Origin: Actinomycetes bacterium
Lineage (GTDB): Bacteria; Actinomycetota; Thermoleophilia; Solirubrobacterales; JACPNS01
Direction: 5' to 3'
Assembly: GCA_023404495.1 (NCBI GenBank)
Contig: JAEYBE010000003.1
Coordinates: forward strand, 1 to 64,000
Length of the DNA stretch: 64,000 nt
The number at the start of each line of letters is the position of its first letter. Position 1 is the stretch's first letter. Positions 50,622 to 58,777 of this stretch are shown here, piece by piece. The position numbers and the translations under genes were made by a program. The notes beneath the pieces were generated by a model. It did no database searches, had not been told where the DNA came from, and was given only the letters and a program-made list of their open reading frames with translations.

Positions 50622-51037
50622 CAGGCGGTTCCGATCCGATAGAGGCCGCCAGCGTGTGCCACAAGACCGGCGTCCGTTTTTTCCATGTAGCTCACGTCCG
50701 AAACTCGGCGCATCACCAAGAGCGTCGCCCCGGTGATCGTGAGTGTTCCGTCAGTCAAAAGCGAGTCGATTGCGGCGGCGATATCGTCTGCCGCTGTGGT
50801 GTCGGGCGCGTCGCCGGGGGATGCCGCGATTCCCTTGACCTGCACAAGCCGGTCACGCCATGAGCGGGCCTTTAGCGTGTAGTTGTCGGTCCCCGCTTGC
50901 AGGTTGAACACAACGCACGGCAGTGACGCCCCCTGCGGGATGGTTTGGTGATAGACCGACGTATTGCTTGCGAGCTTCCCCGTCAGGGTGGCTGAGCCCG
51001 TCAGCTTTGTGTAGAGGGCCGGCGCGAGGTCTTTCAC
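50621..51037 (-). CDS. Tail completion/terminator-type protein (DUF3168-like)
   Basis: 138 residues: APALYTKLTGSATLTGKLASNTSVYHQTIPQGASLPCVVFNLQAGTDNYTLKARSWRDRLVQVKGIA. A mixed alpha/beta domain with the loop pattern of tail terminator proteins that cap the tube at the head. Order (after gp10-like, before tail tube) is the usual one. Confidence 0.7.
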   Translation of the reverse strand: MKDLAPALYTKLTGSATLTGKLASNTSVYHQTIPQGASLPCVVFNLQAGTDNYTLKARSWRDRLVQVKGIAASPGDAPDTTAADDIAAAIDSLLTDGTLTITGATLLVMRRVSDVSYMEKTDAGLVAHAGGLYRIGTA

Positions 51038-51354
51038 GGCTCGACTACCTGCGCGATTGCCGCCTCGAAGTCGTCTTCGTTCAGCGCGACCGCCGGGGTT
51101 AGGTACGGCTGCGCCGGGGATTTTGTCGTGCCGTACTCAACAAATCCCGCGTACTCGGCAGCGACGCGGACTTCGGCTTCAAACGGTCCCTTCATCTTCT
51201 GGCGGATAGAGCTGCGCAGGTTGCCCGTATCCACTGGGGCGATGTCCTTGGCGTCAGCGACAATCTGCATGGCAGTTGCGGCCACGGCGTTTGACGCCTT
51301 GGCCTCCATTCCCGCGATGATCTGCGGGAGCCTGCTTGTGACTGAGACGGACAT
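51034..51354 (-). CDS. HK97 gp10-like head-tail connector protein
   Basis: 106 residues with SNAVAATAMQIVADAKDIAPVDTGNLRSSIRQKMKGPFEAEVRVAAEYAGFVEYGTTKSPAQPYLTPAV. The APVDTGNLRxSI and YAxFVEYGT...QPYL motifs are diagnostic of the family. Completes tail attachment. Confidence 0.88.
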   Translation of the reverse strand: MSVSVTSRLPQIIAGMEAKASNAVAATAMQIVADAKDIAPVDTGNLRSSIRQKMKGPFEAEVRVAAEYAGFVEYGTTKSPAQPYLTPAVALNEDDFEAAIAQVVEP

Positions 51355-51735
51355 TCACTGCACCTTCTTTGCGATTGCGCGTGTGACGAACTCGAGCGAT
51401 CGGCGTTCGCGCACTTCGGTGACTTCGTAAGTTGCTGAGCTGTGTTCAATGCGGTCGGTCGGGAGGATTGGGGTTTCGGCGGGGAACGTGAATACCCAAT
51501 CTCCGGTCGCCGTCACTTGATCGCCTTGGATGCTCTCGCCGCGATTGCCTTGTTTGAACGGAGCGAGCAAACATGGAATGTCTGTCTCGTCATTGACTTC
51601 AACCGCTGCCCACGCGGACGTAAATCCGCCGGCACCGTTGCTCGTGCGCGAGGCGCGCATGATTTGCGCCGTGTCGATCAACTCCGCTTCGGCGCGTTGC
51701 TGCATTCGCGTCCGCTCGCGCGATGGAATCGGCAT
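51355..51735 (-). CDS. Head closure/stopper-like protein
   Basis: 126 residues: a helical leader (RERTRMQQRAEAELIDTAQIMRAS), then a beta-barrel (INGS-less; DIPCLLAPFKQGNRGESIQGDQVTATGDWVFTFPAETPILPTDRIEHSSATYEVTEVRERRSLE). This is the head-tail joining barrel of siphoviruses. Overlaps the upstream gene by one base (TGATG). Confidence 0.7.
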   Translation of the reverse strand: MPIPSRERTRMQQRAEAELIDTAQIMRASRTSNGAGGFTSAWAAVEVNDETDIPCLLAPFKQGNRGESIQGDQVTATGDWVFTFPAETPILPTDRIEHSSATYEVTEVRERRSLEFVTRAIAKKVQ

Positions 51736-52424
51736 CAGATCGGAAGGTCGGGATTGGTGTATCCGCGACTGACGCGCCCGGATGATGAGAGCGAGCCGTC
51801 GCGCGCTGAAATGTCGTCGCTGTAGCCGTCAACACGGGTGAAGCCAGCAACCGAGAGGCCGTTTGCCCCGGCGCGGTCCCTGAGCGTCGCTGCGCGAGCC
51901 GCGTACTGCGCGGAGAGGTCTGACCGATTGAATTGCTGATCGTCGGTCTTGAATGTGTAGTCGCCCGCGTATCGCGTGGCAAGCACGTCGCAGAGCGCAG
52001 CGGCGGTCATCAACACACTGCCGGACTGACCAAGCTTCAACTCGATCTCAGCGTCCGTGAAAAGCATCGTCGCCGGAACGGTGTCGCCTACTTCAAAGCG
52101 CACCTGTCCAAGATCGGTCGAGAGGTCGTATGTAAACGATCCCGAAGTGACCGTCACCTGAGTCGAATCGGTGACGGTGATGTCTTCAACGATCTCCGCG
52201 CCGTCGCCGTCGTCGACAATTGCCACGTAATCGCCAATCTCGGCGATCGTGACGGTGATTTCGTAGCTTGTCGTGGATGCGATTCGGTTGATCCCGCTCG
52301 TCGTGCGAGCAGTGATCACCGTGTCACCCTGGTAGATCGTGACGCCTAGGGTTCCCTCAAGGCTTGGATCGCCCCAAGTCTGTGTGAAGGTCTTGGCCGT
52401 TGCTGGCCGTGCATAGGTGGTCAT
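51735..52424 (-). CDS. Head-tail adaptor with N-terminal beta domain
   Basis: 229 residues. The first ~110 form a beta/Ig-like domain (LGVTIYQGDTVITARTTSGI...TTSYEITVTIAEIGDYVAIVDDGD). The rest is a helical connector (DLGQVRFEVGDTVPATMLFTDAEIELKLGQSGSVLMTAAALCDVLATRYAGDYTFKTDDQQFNRSDLSAQYAARAATLRDRA), the typical gp15/gp6 adaptor fold that docks on the portal. Confidence 0.72.
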   Translation of the reverse strand: MTTYARPATAKTFTQTWGDPSLEGTLGVTIYQGDTVITARTTSGINRIASTTSYEITVTIAEIGDYVAIVDDGDGAEIVEDITVTDSTQVTVTSGSFTYDLSTDLGQVRFEVGDTVPATMLFTDAEIELKLGQSGSVLMTAAALCDVLATRYAGDYTFKTDDQQFNRSDLSAQYAARAATLRDRAGANGLSVAGFTRVDGYSDDISARDGSLSSSGRVSRGYTNPDLPI

Positions 52425-52446
52425 GGACCCTCCCTAGAGATTGAAG

Positions 52447-52725
52447 TCATGCGCGACCCGTCGCATCTCCCGAACCTGCCGCTTGAATCTCTCGAAGCCT
52501 CTCGGCTGCGATCTCCCGAGCGCGAACCTCAACCTGTAGGTGCTTCACGATCTCGTCTGCCCGCTTCTGAGCAAGGCTCTCGATTGCAAGCTCGTCCACC
52601 GATGACGGCTCCTCGTCACGCTTCTGCACGGCAATCTGTGTCTGCTCGATGATCCAGTCGCCAGAGACATCCCCGTTGGCGACCATGCGAGCGATGTAGT
52701 CCAGATGCTCTGTGTAGGTGCTCAT
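52447..52725 (-). CDS. Hypothetical helical protein after the fibre gene
   Basis: 92 residues from the ATG at 52725 (ATGA overlap with the fibre gene). MSTYTEHLDYIARMVANGDVSGDWIIEQTQIAVQKRDEEPSSVDELAIESLAQKRADEIVKHLQVEVRAREIAAERLREI is helical. Possibly a fibre chaperone, by position only. Confidence 0.55.
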   Translation of the reverse strand: MSTYTEHLDYIARMVANGDVSGDWIIEQTQIAVQKRDEEPSSVDELAIESLAQKRADEIVKHLQVEVRAREIAAERLREIQAAGSGDATGRA

Positions 52726-53912
52726 GCCACGTCGCCTCCGACGATTGAGTGGAAGATGTAGGTGCCGGTCTGTGCGTGGTGGAGAATCTCGGCGTACTTG
52801 GCTTGTGTGCCGTCTGGGAAGTCGATGACCTTCTTGTTGTCGTACGGCTCCCATATCTCGACGTGATGCGGGTTCGACGACTCGCGCATCACAAAGAACA
52901 GGCTGAGGTTTTCTCCGGTAACGAGCGACGGTGCTGGCCATGTACCAATGGCGATTCTCGGCGGGAGCCAAATCTTGATCGGGTTGTTCGCGTCATTCGT
53001 GTCCGCCTGCCCGTGGTACGTGATCGGTGTGTAGCTGCCCTGGTAGTCGAAGACCGGAATGTGCCAGCCGTGCATGTTGTCTACATTGTCGGTTTCCTTC
53101 ACCGCCGCGCCAGACGAGTGAGCTTGACCCACGCCGCCGGCGAACGGTCGTCCGCGCAGCACATTGGAGAACTGCCACCGCCCTGATGCGACATTGCTCG
53201 GCGGAGTGGGACAAACAACGTATTCCTCATCGGCTTGGCCCTTGCGGATCACGAAGGTCTTCGGGTAAAACCCATTGGTGAACGGGTTTCCACTTAAGCC
53301 CGAGCCCGTGATCGTCATGGTGAGCGTTGTCTGGGAGTTCGTATGAGCGCCAAAGAGCGAGATTGTTTTGGACGTTTGCACAAAGTCCATCGGGCGAATG
53401 AACTGCTTAGCGTCAAGGCGGTCAGTCGCCATTGTGAGCGCGCCAACTGAATTGGCGTCGATCGAGAGCAGTCCGGTCGAGTCGTACAGAATGCCGCCCG
53501 CAAGGTCGATCCCGCCCTCAGCGACTATTTCACCAGTGACGGTTCCGCCCAGAACCGAGAGAAAATCCGCTAGCGGATCGGCCTTCCACTCCTGCTCTGC
53601 GCCGTCAAAGCGCAGTACGTCTTTGTCGCTTGGGGATGGGGCGTTTACGAGGGTGCCGTCAAGCACGTTGTCCGGCCCCGCTGCACCGGTCGCACCGGCT
53701 GGACCTTGGTCGCCAGTGTCGCCTTTGTCGCCCTTCTCGCCTTGTGGGCCGGGGTCGCCTTGGTCACCCTTCGGACCTTGCTCGCCCTGCGGCCCTTCGC
53801 TCGCGTGATCGGTGACGTACTGCTCCGTTGCGACCGGGTTGGACCCGGACGGCTGGGGATCAGCCTCCCGCAATCCCTTCCACCAAGATGGCCTTAGGCC
53901 CAGAACGCCCAC
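52722..53912 (-). CDS. Collagen-like phage fibre protein
   Basis: 396 residues from a GTG at 53912. Residues about 40-80 are a G-x-y collagen repeat (GPQGEQGPKGDQGDPGPQG...KGDKGDTGDQGPAGATG), which trimerises. A ~300-residue beta-rich C-terminus follows (VRGSGLSGNPF-like part with TKTFVIRKGQADEEYVV). Fibre genes usually sit with the tail tip; here the gene lies between connectors and capsid, which favours a head fibre or neck fibre. Confidence 0.8.
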   Translation of the reverse strand: MGVLGLRPSWWKGLREADPQPSGSNPVATEQYVTDHASEGPQGEQGPKGDQGDPGPQGEKGDKGDTGDQGPAGATGAAGPDNVLDGTLVNAPSPSDKDVLRFDGAEQEWKADPLADFLSVLGGTVTGEIVAEGGIDLAGGILYDSTGLLSIDANSVGALTMATDRLDAKQFIRPMDFVQTSKTISLFGAHTNSQTTLTMTITGSGLSGNPFTNGFYPKTFVIRKGQADEEYVVCPTPPSNVASGRWQFSNVLRGRPFAGGVGQAHSSGAAVKETDNVDNMHGWHIPVFDYQGSYTPITYHGQADTNDANNPIKIWLPPRIAIGTWPAPSLVTGENLSLFFVMRESSNPHHVEIWEPYDNKKVIDFPDGTQAKYAEILHHAQTGTYIFHSIVGGDVA

Positions 53913-53921
53913 GACGCGCCC

Positions 53922-54275
53922 CTAGCGCTCGTAAACGAAACGAAACTCGCCGGTCTTGCCGGAGCCGCCCTGTGCGATCACAACCTTGATCCGTGCCGCT
54001 ACTGGAGGTTCGACATACCAACCTGTGAGGTTTGATCCGGTGCCGCCCTGCGCAAGCAGGCGCGGATACTTGACCGCCGCTGAGTTCTGATCGCTGGCTG
54101 TGTAGAGGTCTGCGCCGGTTATCTCGTCGGTGATCGTGAAGTCAACGCCGTCCGCGAAGTCGACCTTCGTGTAGATCACGGCGAGCAAGCGTCCCTCAAT
54201 CGTCTCGCTGTATTCGGTCGCTGCGCCAGAGCCGTTGGTGACCGGCTTGACGGGCTGTGAGACGTGGACGCTCAT
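53922..54275 (-). CDS. Hypothetical beta-type structural protein
   Basis: 117 residues from the ATG at 54275 (ATGA overlap). ATEYSETIEGRLLAVIYTKVDFADGVDFTITDEITGADLYTASDQNSAAVKYPRLLAQGGTGSNLTGWYVEPPVAARIKVVIAQGG is a beta sandwich-like sequence found in siphovirus head regions. Virion role inferred from position. Confidence 0.6.
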   Translation of the reverse strand: MSVHVSQPVKPVTNGSGAATEYSETIEGRLLAVIYTKVDFADGVDFTITDEITGADLYTASDQNSAAVKYPRLLAQGGTGSNLTGWYVEPPVAARIKVVIAQGGSGKTGEFRFVYER

Positions 54276-54625
54276 CGATCCGCGCTCCCGCCCTCGCGCC
54301 GGCTGCCGCACTTGCCGCACGTCGTCTCAACCGAACTGATCGCGTGATCGCAGAATGGACACGTCCACGCGCCGTTAGGTTGGATGCGGGTGATTGGCAG
54401 GGTGCCAGTCGCGTAGGACTGCGGAGCGGGTGCCTCCGCCACGACACCCTCTTGGCCTACGTCAGCCGGCTCCGGAGACTCATCGGCAGGGGCCTCGCCA
54501 ACTAGCGGAGCCTCATCGCGGATCTCAGATGCCGCGATCAGCGCGTCAAGTTCGTCAGCCTTGGCCTTGGGGTCGTAGTTGACGCCCCGCTCATCGAGGA
54601 TCGCCTTACGTTCTTTGTTGTTCAC
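54272..54625 (-). CDS. Protein with HeH-like N-terminus and C-terminal zinc ribbon
   Basis: 117 residues: helical MNNKERKAILDERGVNYDPKAKADELDALIAAS (HeH/SAP-like), an acidic Pro-rich middle, and a CPFCDHAISSVETTCGKCG zinc ribbon. Seen near capsid genes in other phages; may help head assembly. Function unknown. Confidence 0.6.
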   Translation of the reverse strand: MNNKERKAILDERGVNYDPKAKADELDALIAASEIRDEAPLVGEAPADESPEPADVGQEGVVAEAPAPQSYATGTLPITRIQPNGAWTCPFCDHAISSVETTCGKCGSRREGGSADR

Positions 54626-54634
54626 GTCTGATCC

Positions 54635-54874
54635 TTACTGCGCGAGTGGGACACGCTTGAAGCGTCCCGGCGCGATTTCGACCCACTCACAGGTCTTGGT
54701 TGATTCCGCAAATCCATCGAAATGCGAGGGCACGGTTATGCGCATCGGGTGGCCCGACTGTCGCCGTCGCTTTACGTCGCGACGATCGAAGCGCTCGGCC
54801 TTCTGCTCGTCAGGGATGCCCGTTCCCGGGTATGCCTGCTCGTACTTCTGTGCCTTTGCGCTTTCGCTGGGCAT
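54635..54874 (-). CDS. Hypothetical protein
   Basis: 79 residues from the ATG at 54874; a longer frame overlaps the preceding gene. MPSESAKAQKYEQAYPGTGIPDEQKAERFDRRDVKRRRQSGHPMRITVPSHFDGFAESTKTCEWVEIAPGRFKRVPL. Basic N-terminal half. Not recognised. Confidence 0.55.
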   Translation of the reverse strand: MPSESAKAQKYEQAYPGTGIPDEQKAERFDRRDVKRRRQSGHPMRITVPSHFDGFAESTKTCEWVEIAPGRFKRVPLAQ

Positions 54875-54881
54875 AGCGCTG

Positions 54882-55163
54882 CTAGGTGCCCCAAGCGATC
54901 CACGACACAGACGTGTCTTCGGTCGCTGCGGTCGCATCGTCCTGCCAAATGGCAATCGTCAGTGTGCCGCCGGAAAATGTGGCCGTAGCGGTGAACACGT
55001 CGCCCGAGGATGCGCCGGGGTCTTCGTTGATCGTGACGACGGCTCCCGTGATCGTGGTGAGTCCGGTGGTGACATCAAGTGTCGCCCCGGTGACGGTGCC
55101 AGCGCCGACCTTCAGGGTGCTTCCTTCGGTGCTGATCCCGTTTGAAAAGTTCGTGACGGGCAT
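54882..55163 (-). CDS. Small beta-rich structural protein
   Basis: 93 residues from ATG 55163 with AAAGGAG upstream. TEGSTLKVGAGTVTGATLDVTTGLTTITGAVVTINEDPGASSGDVFTATATFSGGTLTIAIW is Thr/Gly-rich beta, typical of head decoration or tail domain proteins. It follows the capsid gene after a hairpin. Confidence 0.6.
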   Translation of the reverse strand: MPVTNFSNGISTEGSTLKVGAGTVTGATLDVTTGLTTITGAVVTINEDPGASSGDVFTATATFSGGTLTIAIWQDDATAATEDTSVSWIAWGT

Positions 55164-55197
55164 GGCCCGACTCCTTTCAGAGAAGATGGAAGACACG

Positions 55198-55224
55198 CCG
55201 CCCCGCGCACTAGGCGCAGGGCGG
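55198..55224 (-). terminator. Hairpin between capsid and downstream genes
   Basis: CCGCCCCGCGC (55198-55208) pairs with GCGCAGGGCGG (55214-55224) with one mismatch and a 5-nt loop. No U-run. Could reduce read-through so that capsid outnumbers the connectors, or stabilise the capsid mRNA end. Confidence 0.4.
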
Positions 55225-55242
55225 ACGTATCAGAGTGTTGGA

Positions 55243-56196
55243 TTACGACGGGTTGTTGCCGTAGATCCACTGCCAGCCCGAGAAACCGCGCGAGAAGCGC
55301 GAGTAGCCACGGAACTTGGCCTGGAGCGTGTCGAAGTCCGAAGTGGACTGGAACTCCGGTGCCGTGCGGTCAAGCCACACGAGATGCTGGTCGCGCAGCA
55401 TCTTGTCGATCAGGAACCAAGCATTCGCGTCGCTGAGGTAGTCCCATGAGACAACCTCGTAACGGTTCTTGTTGGTGTTGATCGTGTTGTTTGCCGAACC
55501 TACTTCGAGGTCGGTCCCGACGATCTGAAGCGCCGTCTCTTCCAGCTCCGGCGGAACCAAGAGCAGGTCGGGGTTGACGACGATCAGCTCGCCACGGTCG
55601 TCCGTGAACGCGCGCATGAGCAGGCGAGTGGCGGAGACGTTGGCGCTGGTGAGCGCAAGCGTTCCCTCGTTGCTCTGCGTTGACGAGTTGGACGGGGTGG
55701 CCGGGTGAGCGGTGGAGCAGAGTCCAACGCTGTCCGCGCCGGCAACCGAGAACCCATCGCTGTCCACACCGGAGTCGGTGAAGGCGTTGATGAAGATTTC
55801 CGCTGCCGAGCGCTCGCGGTGAACCGCCGCCGAGTCAGCCAGCTTCTCTACGCGAGAGTTGACCGAGTTCGGGATACCCGCTGCCGGGTACAAGGCGTCT
55901 TCGAGCAGCTTGCGCTGAATCGTGACGCCCTTGGCGAACTCACGGTGCTCAAGACGGGTCTTCCAACCTGCCTCAAAGCCGTCGTACGAGACGCGACCAG
56001 TCTTCTCGAACTGGCTCCATCCATCCGAACCCAGCTCGCCGACTCCCTGGTAGTCCTCGTACGCGCGCGTAGAGGTTTCGACCGGGAAAATCGAAGTGCG
56101 CTTGAAGTTCGCATCACGCGAACGCATCCGCGTGTGGAACACCTTGCGCAGTCCGGGCGCGAGCAGTGTCGGCCAGTTTTCAGGAATCATTGCCAT
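55243..56196 (-). CDS. Major capsid protein
   Basis: 317 residues of an HK97-fold type related to Mu gpT-like heads: MIPENWPTLLAPGLRKVFHTRMRSRDANFKRTSIFPVETSTRAYEDYQGVGELGSDGWSQFEKTGRVSYDGFEAGW, N-arm and E-loop, then the P-domain ...TSANVSATRLLMRAFTDDRGELIVVNPDLLLVPPELEETA, and the end GYSRFSRGFSGWQWIYGN. Flanked by decoration/scaffold genes. Confidence 0.9.
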   Translation of the reverse strand: MAMIPENWPTLLAPGLRKVFHTRMRSRDANFKRTSIFPVETSTRAYEDYQGVGELGSDGWSQFEKTGRVSYDGFEAGWKTRLEHREFAKGVTIQRKLLEDALYPAAGIPNSVNSRVEKLADSAAVHRERSAAEIFINAFTDSGVDSDGFSVAGADSVGLCSTAHPATPSNSSTQSNEGTLALTSANVSATRLLMRAFTDDRGELIVVNPDLLLVPPELEETALQIVGTDLEVGSANNTINTNKNRYEVVSWDYLSDANAWFLIDKMLRDQHLVWLDRTAPEFQSTSDFDTLQAKFRGYSRFSRGFSGWQWIYGNNPS

Positions 56197-56209
56197 GTGT
56201 CATCCCCTC

Positions 56210-56626
56210 CTACTGGGCCTTGTTGTGGTGGTGCTTGCCGATGTTGAAGACGACTTGCGTCTCTTCGGTCGCTCCGGACGCAGCCCAGACGACGAACTCC
56301 TTGTTGGAAGAAGTCGTCACGCCCTGCGCTCCGGTCGAACCGGTCAGGTCAAGCGTTGCCCCCTTCACCCGAGCGTTGGCGTCGGTCACGCCAAGAATCA
56401 GGTCGGGGTCGATGATGACCTTTGCCTTGGTGGTCGAGTCGGTACCGGCCTGGGTTTCGAGCACAAGCCCGATCAGGTTGGTGTCCGCCGTCGCAGCAAG
56501 GTCGATCTCACCGGACTCGAGGTTCACGATGTCGCCAGCCGTCAGCGTCTCCGTGTCCTTGTAGGTGAGATCCTGAATCGTGTAGCCGCCTCCTGAGATT
56601 CGGCCACGCGCCTTGAAGCCAGCCAT
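56210..56626 (-). CDS. Head decoration-like protein (DUF2190-type)
   Basis: 138 residues, beta-rich, encoded 14 bp before the capsid gene: GGGYTIQDLTYKDTETLTAGDIVNLESGEIDLAATADTNLIGLVLETQAGTDSTTKAKVIIDPDLILGVTD. The LxxGDxVxL...GxVLEtq pattern is that of capsid decoration/cement proteins. Confidence 0.75.
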   Translation of the reverse strand: MAGFKARGRISGGGYTIQDLTYKDTETLTAGDIVNLESGEIDLAATADTNLIGLVLETQAGTDSTTKAKVIIDPDLILGVTDANARVKGATLDLTGSTGAQGVTTSSNKEFVVWAASGATEETQVVFNIGKHHHNKAQ

Positions 56627-56678
56627 AGAAATGGCCCTCCTTTGGATCGTGTGATTTCAGGGGGCCGCTTGGCCGCCC

Positions 56679-57425
56679 CTACTGACTTGGTTCCGGCGGA
56701 TTGGGCGACTTGTAGGTCGCGTATTCCTCCGGAGTCATGTCCGCTGCCTGCGCTGCCGCAAGTTCGTCCGATGTCAGTTCGACTTCGGTTTCCTTGCCGC
56801 CGCCAGCTCCGTCGCCTCCGTTTGTCTTGGGAGCCTTCGGCTTGGGCGCTGTGCCCTCAAGCAGTGGGTTGGCCTCAACTGCGCGTTTTACGGCGTCGTC
56901 AAGATCCTTCGGTTGGTTCGCATCGTCAAACTCAATGCCGGCGTTCTTGATTGCCAGCGAAGCGAGCTGCGGGCTTGCCAATCCGTACTTCTGATCCGCG
57001 AGTGCAGACGCAAGGTTTGCCTCTCGGATCTGTGCTTGAAGCTGCGCGTTGCGATCGTTTGATTTCTCAAGCTCGCTCTGCGCCTTCTCAAGCTCTGTCT
57101 GCTGCTCGGCGGTCAGTTGGTCGTGAGCGTCGGCTTTGGGCTTTAGCTCTTTGACCTGCTTGTCGAGGTCGCCGCTCTTCTCGCGCTCCTTGCGAAGCGC
57201 TTCGGTCAGCTTGTCGATGTCGGCCTGTGTTGGCCCTGACGCCGCTGGCGTCTTCGGGTCGTCTCCGGCAGGATCACCCTGCGGCTCCGGCTCCTTGGGG
57301 TCGCCACCCTCGCCCGCTCCGTCTGCGCCCATGATCGGCGGCATCACGCCGCGCGCTATGTGCGCTCGCAGTTCTTGCGAGGACATTGCCTGCCAGTCGG
57401 CAAGCGTGATTCGATCGGTCGGCAT
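56679..57425 (-). CDS. Capsid scaffolding protein
   Basis: 248 residues from the ATG at 57425 (AAGGA seven nt upstream). Acidic, with a long coiled coil (TQADIDKLTEALRKEREKSGDLDKQVKELKPKADAHDQLTAEQQTELEKAQSELEKSNDRNAQLQAQIREANLASAL) and a helical C-terminus that would contact the capsid (AAAQAADMTPEEYATYKS). Classic scaffold position before decoration and capsid. No protease domain. Confidence 0.85.
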   Translation of the reverse strand: MPTDRITLADWQAMSSQELRAHIARGVMPPIMGADGAGEGGDPKEPEPQGDPAGDDPKTPAASGPTQADIDKLTEALRKEREKSGDLDKQVKELKPKADAHDQLTAEQQTELEKAQSELEKSNDRNAQLQAQIREANLASALADQKYGLASPQLASLAIKNAGIEFDDANQPKDLDDAVKRAVEANPLLEGTAPKPKAPKTNGGDGAGGGKETEVELTSDELAAAQAADMTPEEYATYKSPNPPEPSQ

Positions 57426-57506
57426 CACGCCTTCCTTTCGTTTGTGGGGTTGGCCTCACGCCTTCCCCGAGGTTCTTTGGGCTAGGTGCCCGAAGCTGTG
57501 TGTTGG

Positions 57507-58556
57507 TCAGGCTGCGGCGCGGGCTTCTTTCAAGCTCCGCTCGCGCCATTGACCGCCCCATCTGGGGTCGTGGTCGTGCTGCGCCAAGTCCTTGAGCGTC
57601 ACGTCGCCAGACTTGTAGGCGTCGTACTTCCCGGGGCCAAGAATCTTGCGCTTGGTCGCGTCTGGCAGGTTCTCGAACTGCTGCGCGCCGGGGATGCGAA
57701 GCGGACGGCGGTCGGGGATGTCAAACCCCAAGTCTTTCCACGGCTTGACAAGCGGAAGCTGTGTACATCTGCAATTGATATGCGCGTCCATGAGGTCGGA
57801 TGCAGCGTGATCCGTGCCGTCCATGAACCAACACGCCGAACACGTCCGATCATCTAGCGACGCCTTCCACGTCCACCCGTTCACAAGCTCTTGGTTTTCG
57901 ACCAGTGATTCGGTTGTGGCAAGCCGGTATGAGCGCAGGACTTCCGTGCGGCTGATCGTGAGCGCCCTGGACAGGGGAACGTCAGTCACCTTTTGAAGCG
58001 CGTATGCGACCTGCCTGGGGTTCTGCCCGCGCGTGATGCCCGACAGGAGCGTGTCACTGGCCTTCATCCGCGTAGTGCGGCTGATCTCAGTCAGGAGGTC
58101 GGCAAGCGGCGATCCGTCTGATGCCCATCCGACGTACTTGGCAACTGCCCGCGCGTCAAAGCGCGCAAACTGAGACTCAATGGTCGCAATCGCCTGCTGC
58201 GGGGCGGGGAGCAGGGTCGCCTCAACGAGATTCCACTGGTGACTGCTGACCGCAGATACACTGCCGCGCTGACCCTCCGCGATCATCTCCGAGACTTCGC
58301 GCCCGTAGGCCCACGTCTCGCGTTCAATGTCGTCGAGCAGGCTTTGAAAGCGCTCTTGCCTGCGTAGCCAAGAATCCTTGACCGGGACGCCGGATCTTTC
58401 AGCCTTGCGGATCGCGTCTTGCAGCCGTACCAAATCATCGGCTACGCGCTTGTGCATCCGCTTGTGTGCAAGCGTGATCTGACGTTCGATGTCGCGTTCG
58501 GCGCGAAGCAGTGCGCGCCTCTGGCGCTCCCACTCACGCTCAAGGCGCGTACTCAC
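57507..58556 (-). CDS. Phage head morphogenesis protein (MuF / SPP1 gp7 type)
   Basis: 349 residues. A helical N-terminal half (EREWERQRRALLRAERDIERQITLAHKRMHKRVADDL) leads to the MuF domain: LSRALTISRTEVLRSYRLATTESLVEN then TCSACWFMDGT...MDAHINCRCTQLP. The Cys-His pattern in the MuF end is intact. C-terminal ~80 residues are extra. Stays with the portal in the assembling head. Confidence 0.88.
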   Translation of the reverse strand: MSTRLEREWERQRRALLRAERDIERQITLAHKRMHKRVADDLVRLQDAIRKAERSGVPVKDSWLRRQERFQSLLDDIERETWAYGREVSEMIAEGQRGSVSAVSSHQWNLVEATLLPAPQQAIATIESQFARFDARAVAKYVGWASDGSPLADLLTEISRTTRMKASDTLLSGITRGQNPRQVAYALQKVTDVPLSRALTISRTEVLRSYRLATTESLVENQELVNGWTWKASLDDRTCSACWFMDGTDHAASDLMDAHINCRCTQLPLVKPWKDLGFDIPDRRPLRIPGAQQFENLPDATKRKILGPGKYDAYKSGDVTLKDLAQHDHDPRWGGQWRERSLKEARAAA

Positions 58557-58768
58557 GGCCCGCGGCGAATGGCGCGAACCGCAGATTCAAACAGTGCCGT
58601 CGCAACCCATGCGCGGCGCTCGGTCGTGCGGGCTTCGATGTGTGTTTCATCTTCGTAGACGATTTCCACCACGATTCCCACCTCCCCGACTGTTCCATTG
58701 GGATGCTCGCGCTCAATCTGCTCCATGAGCTTTGCGGCGAGCGGCCCGATGTCTCCGGTTCCTGCCAT
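58553..58768 (-). CDS. Small hypothetical protein between portal and MuF
   Basis: 71 residues: PLAAKLMEQIEREHPNGTVGEVGIVVEIVYEDETHIEARTTERRAWVATALFESAVRAIR. A mixed alpha/beta fold. Overlaps the MuF start by 4 bp. Unknown. Confidence 0.6.
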   Translation of the reverse strand: MAGTGDIGPLAAKLMEQIEREHPNGTVGEVGIVVEIVYEDETHIEARTTERRAWVATALFESAVRAIRRGP

Positions 58769-58777
58769 TGGTAGAGA

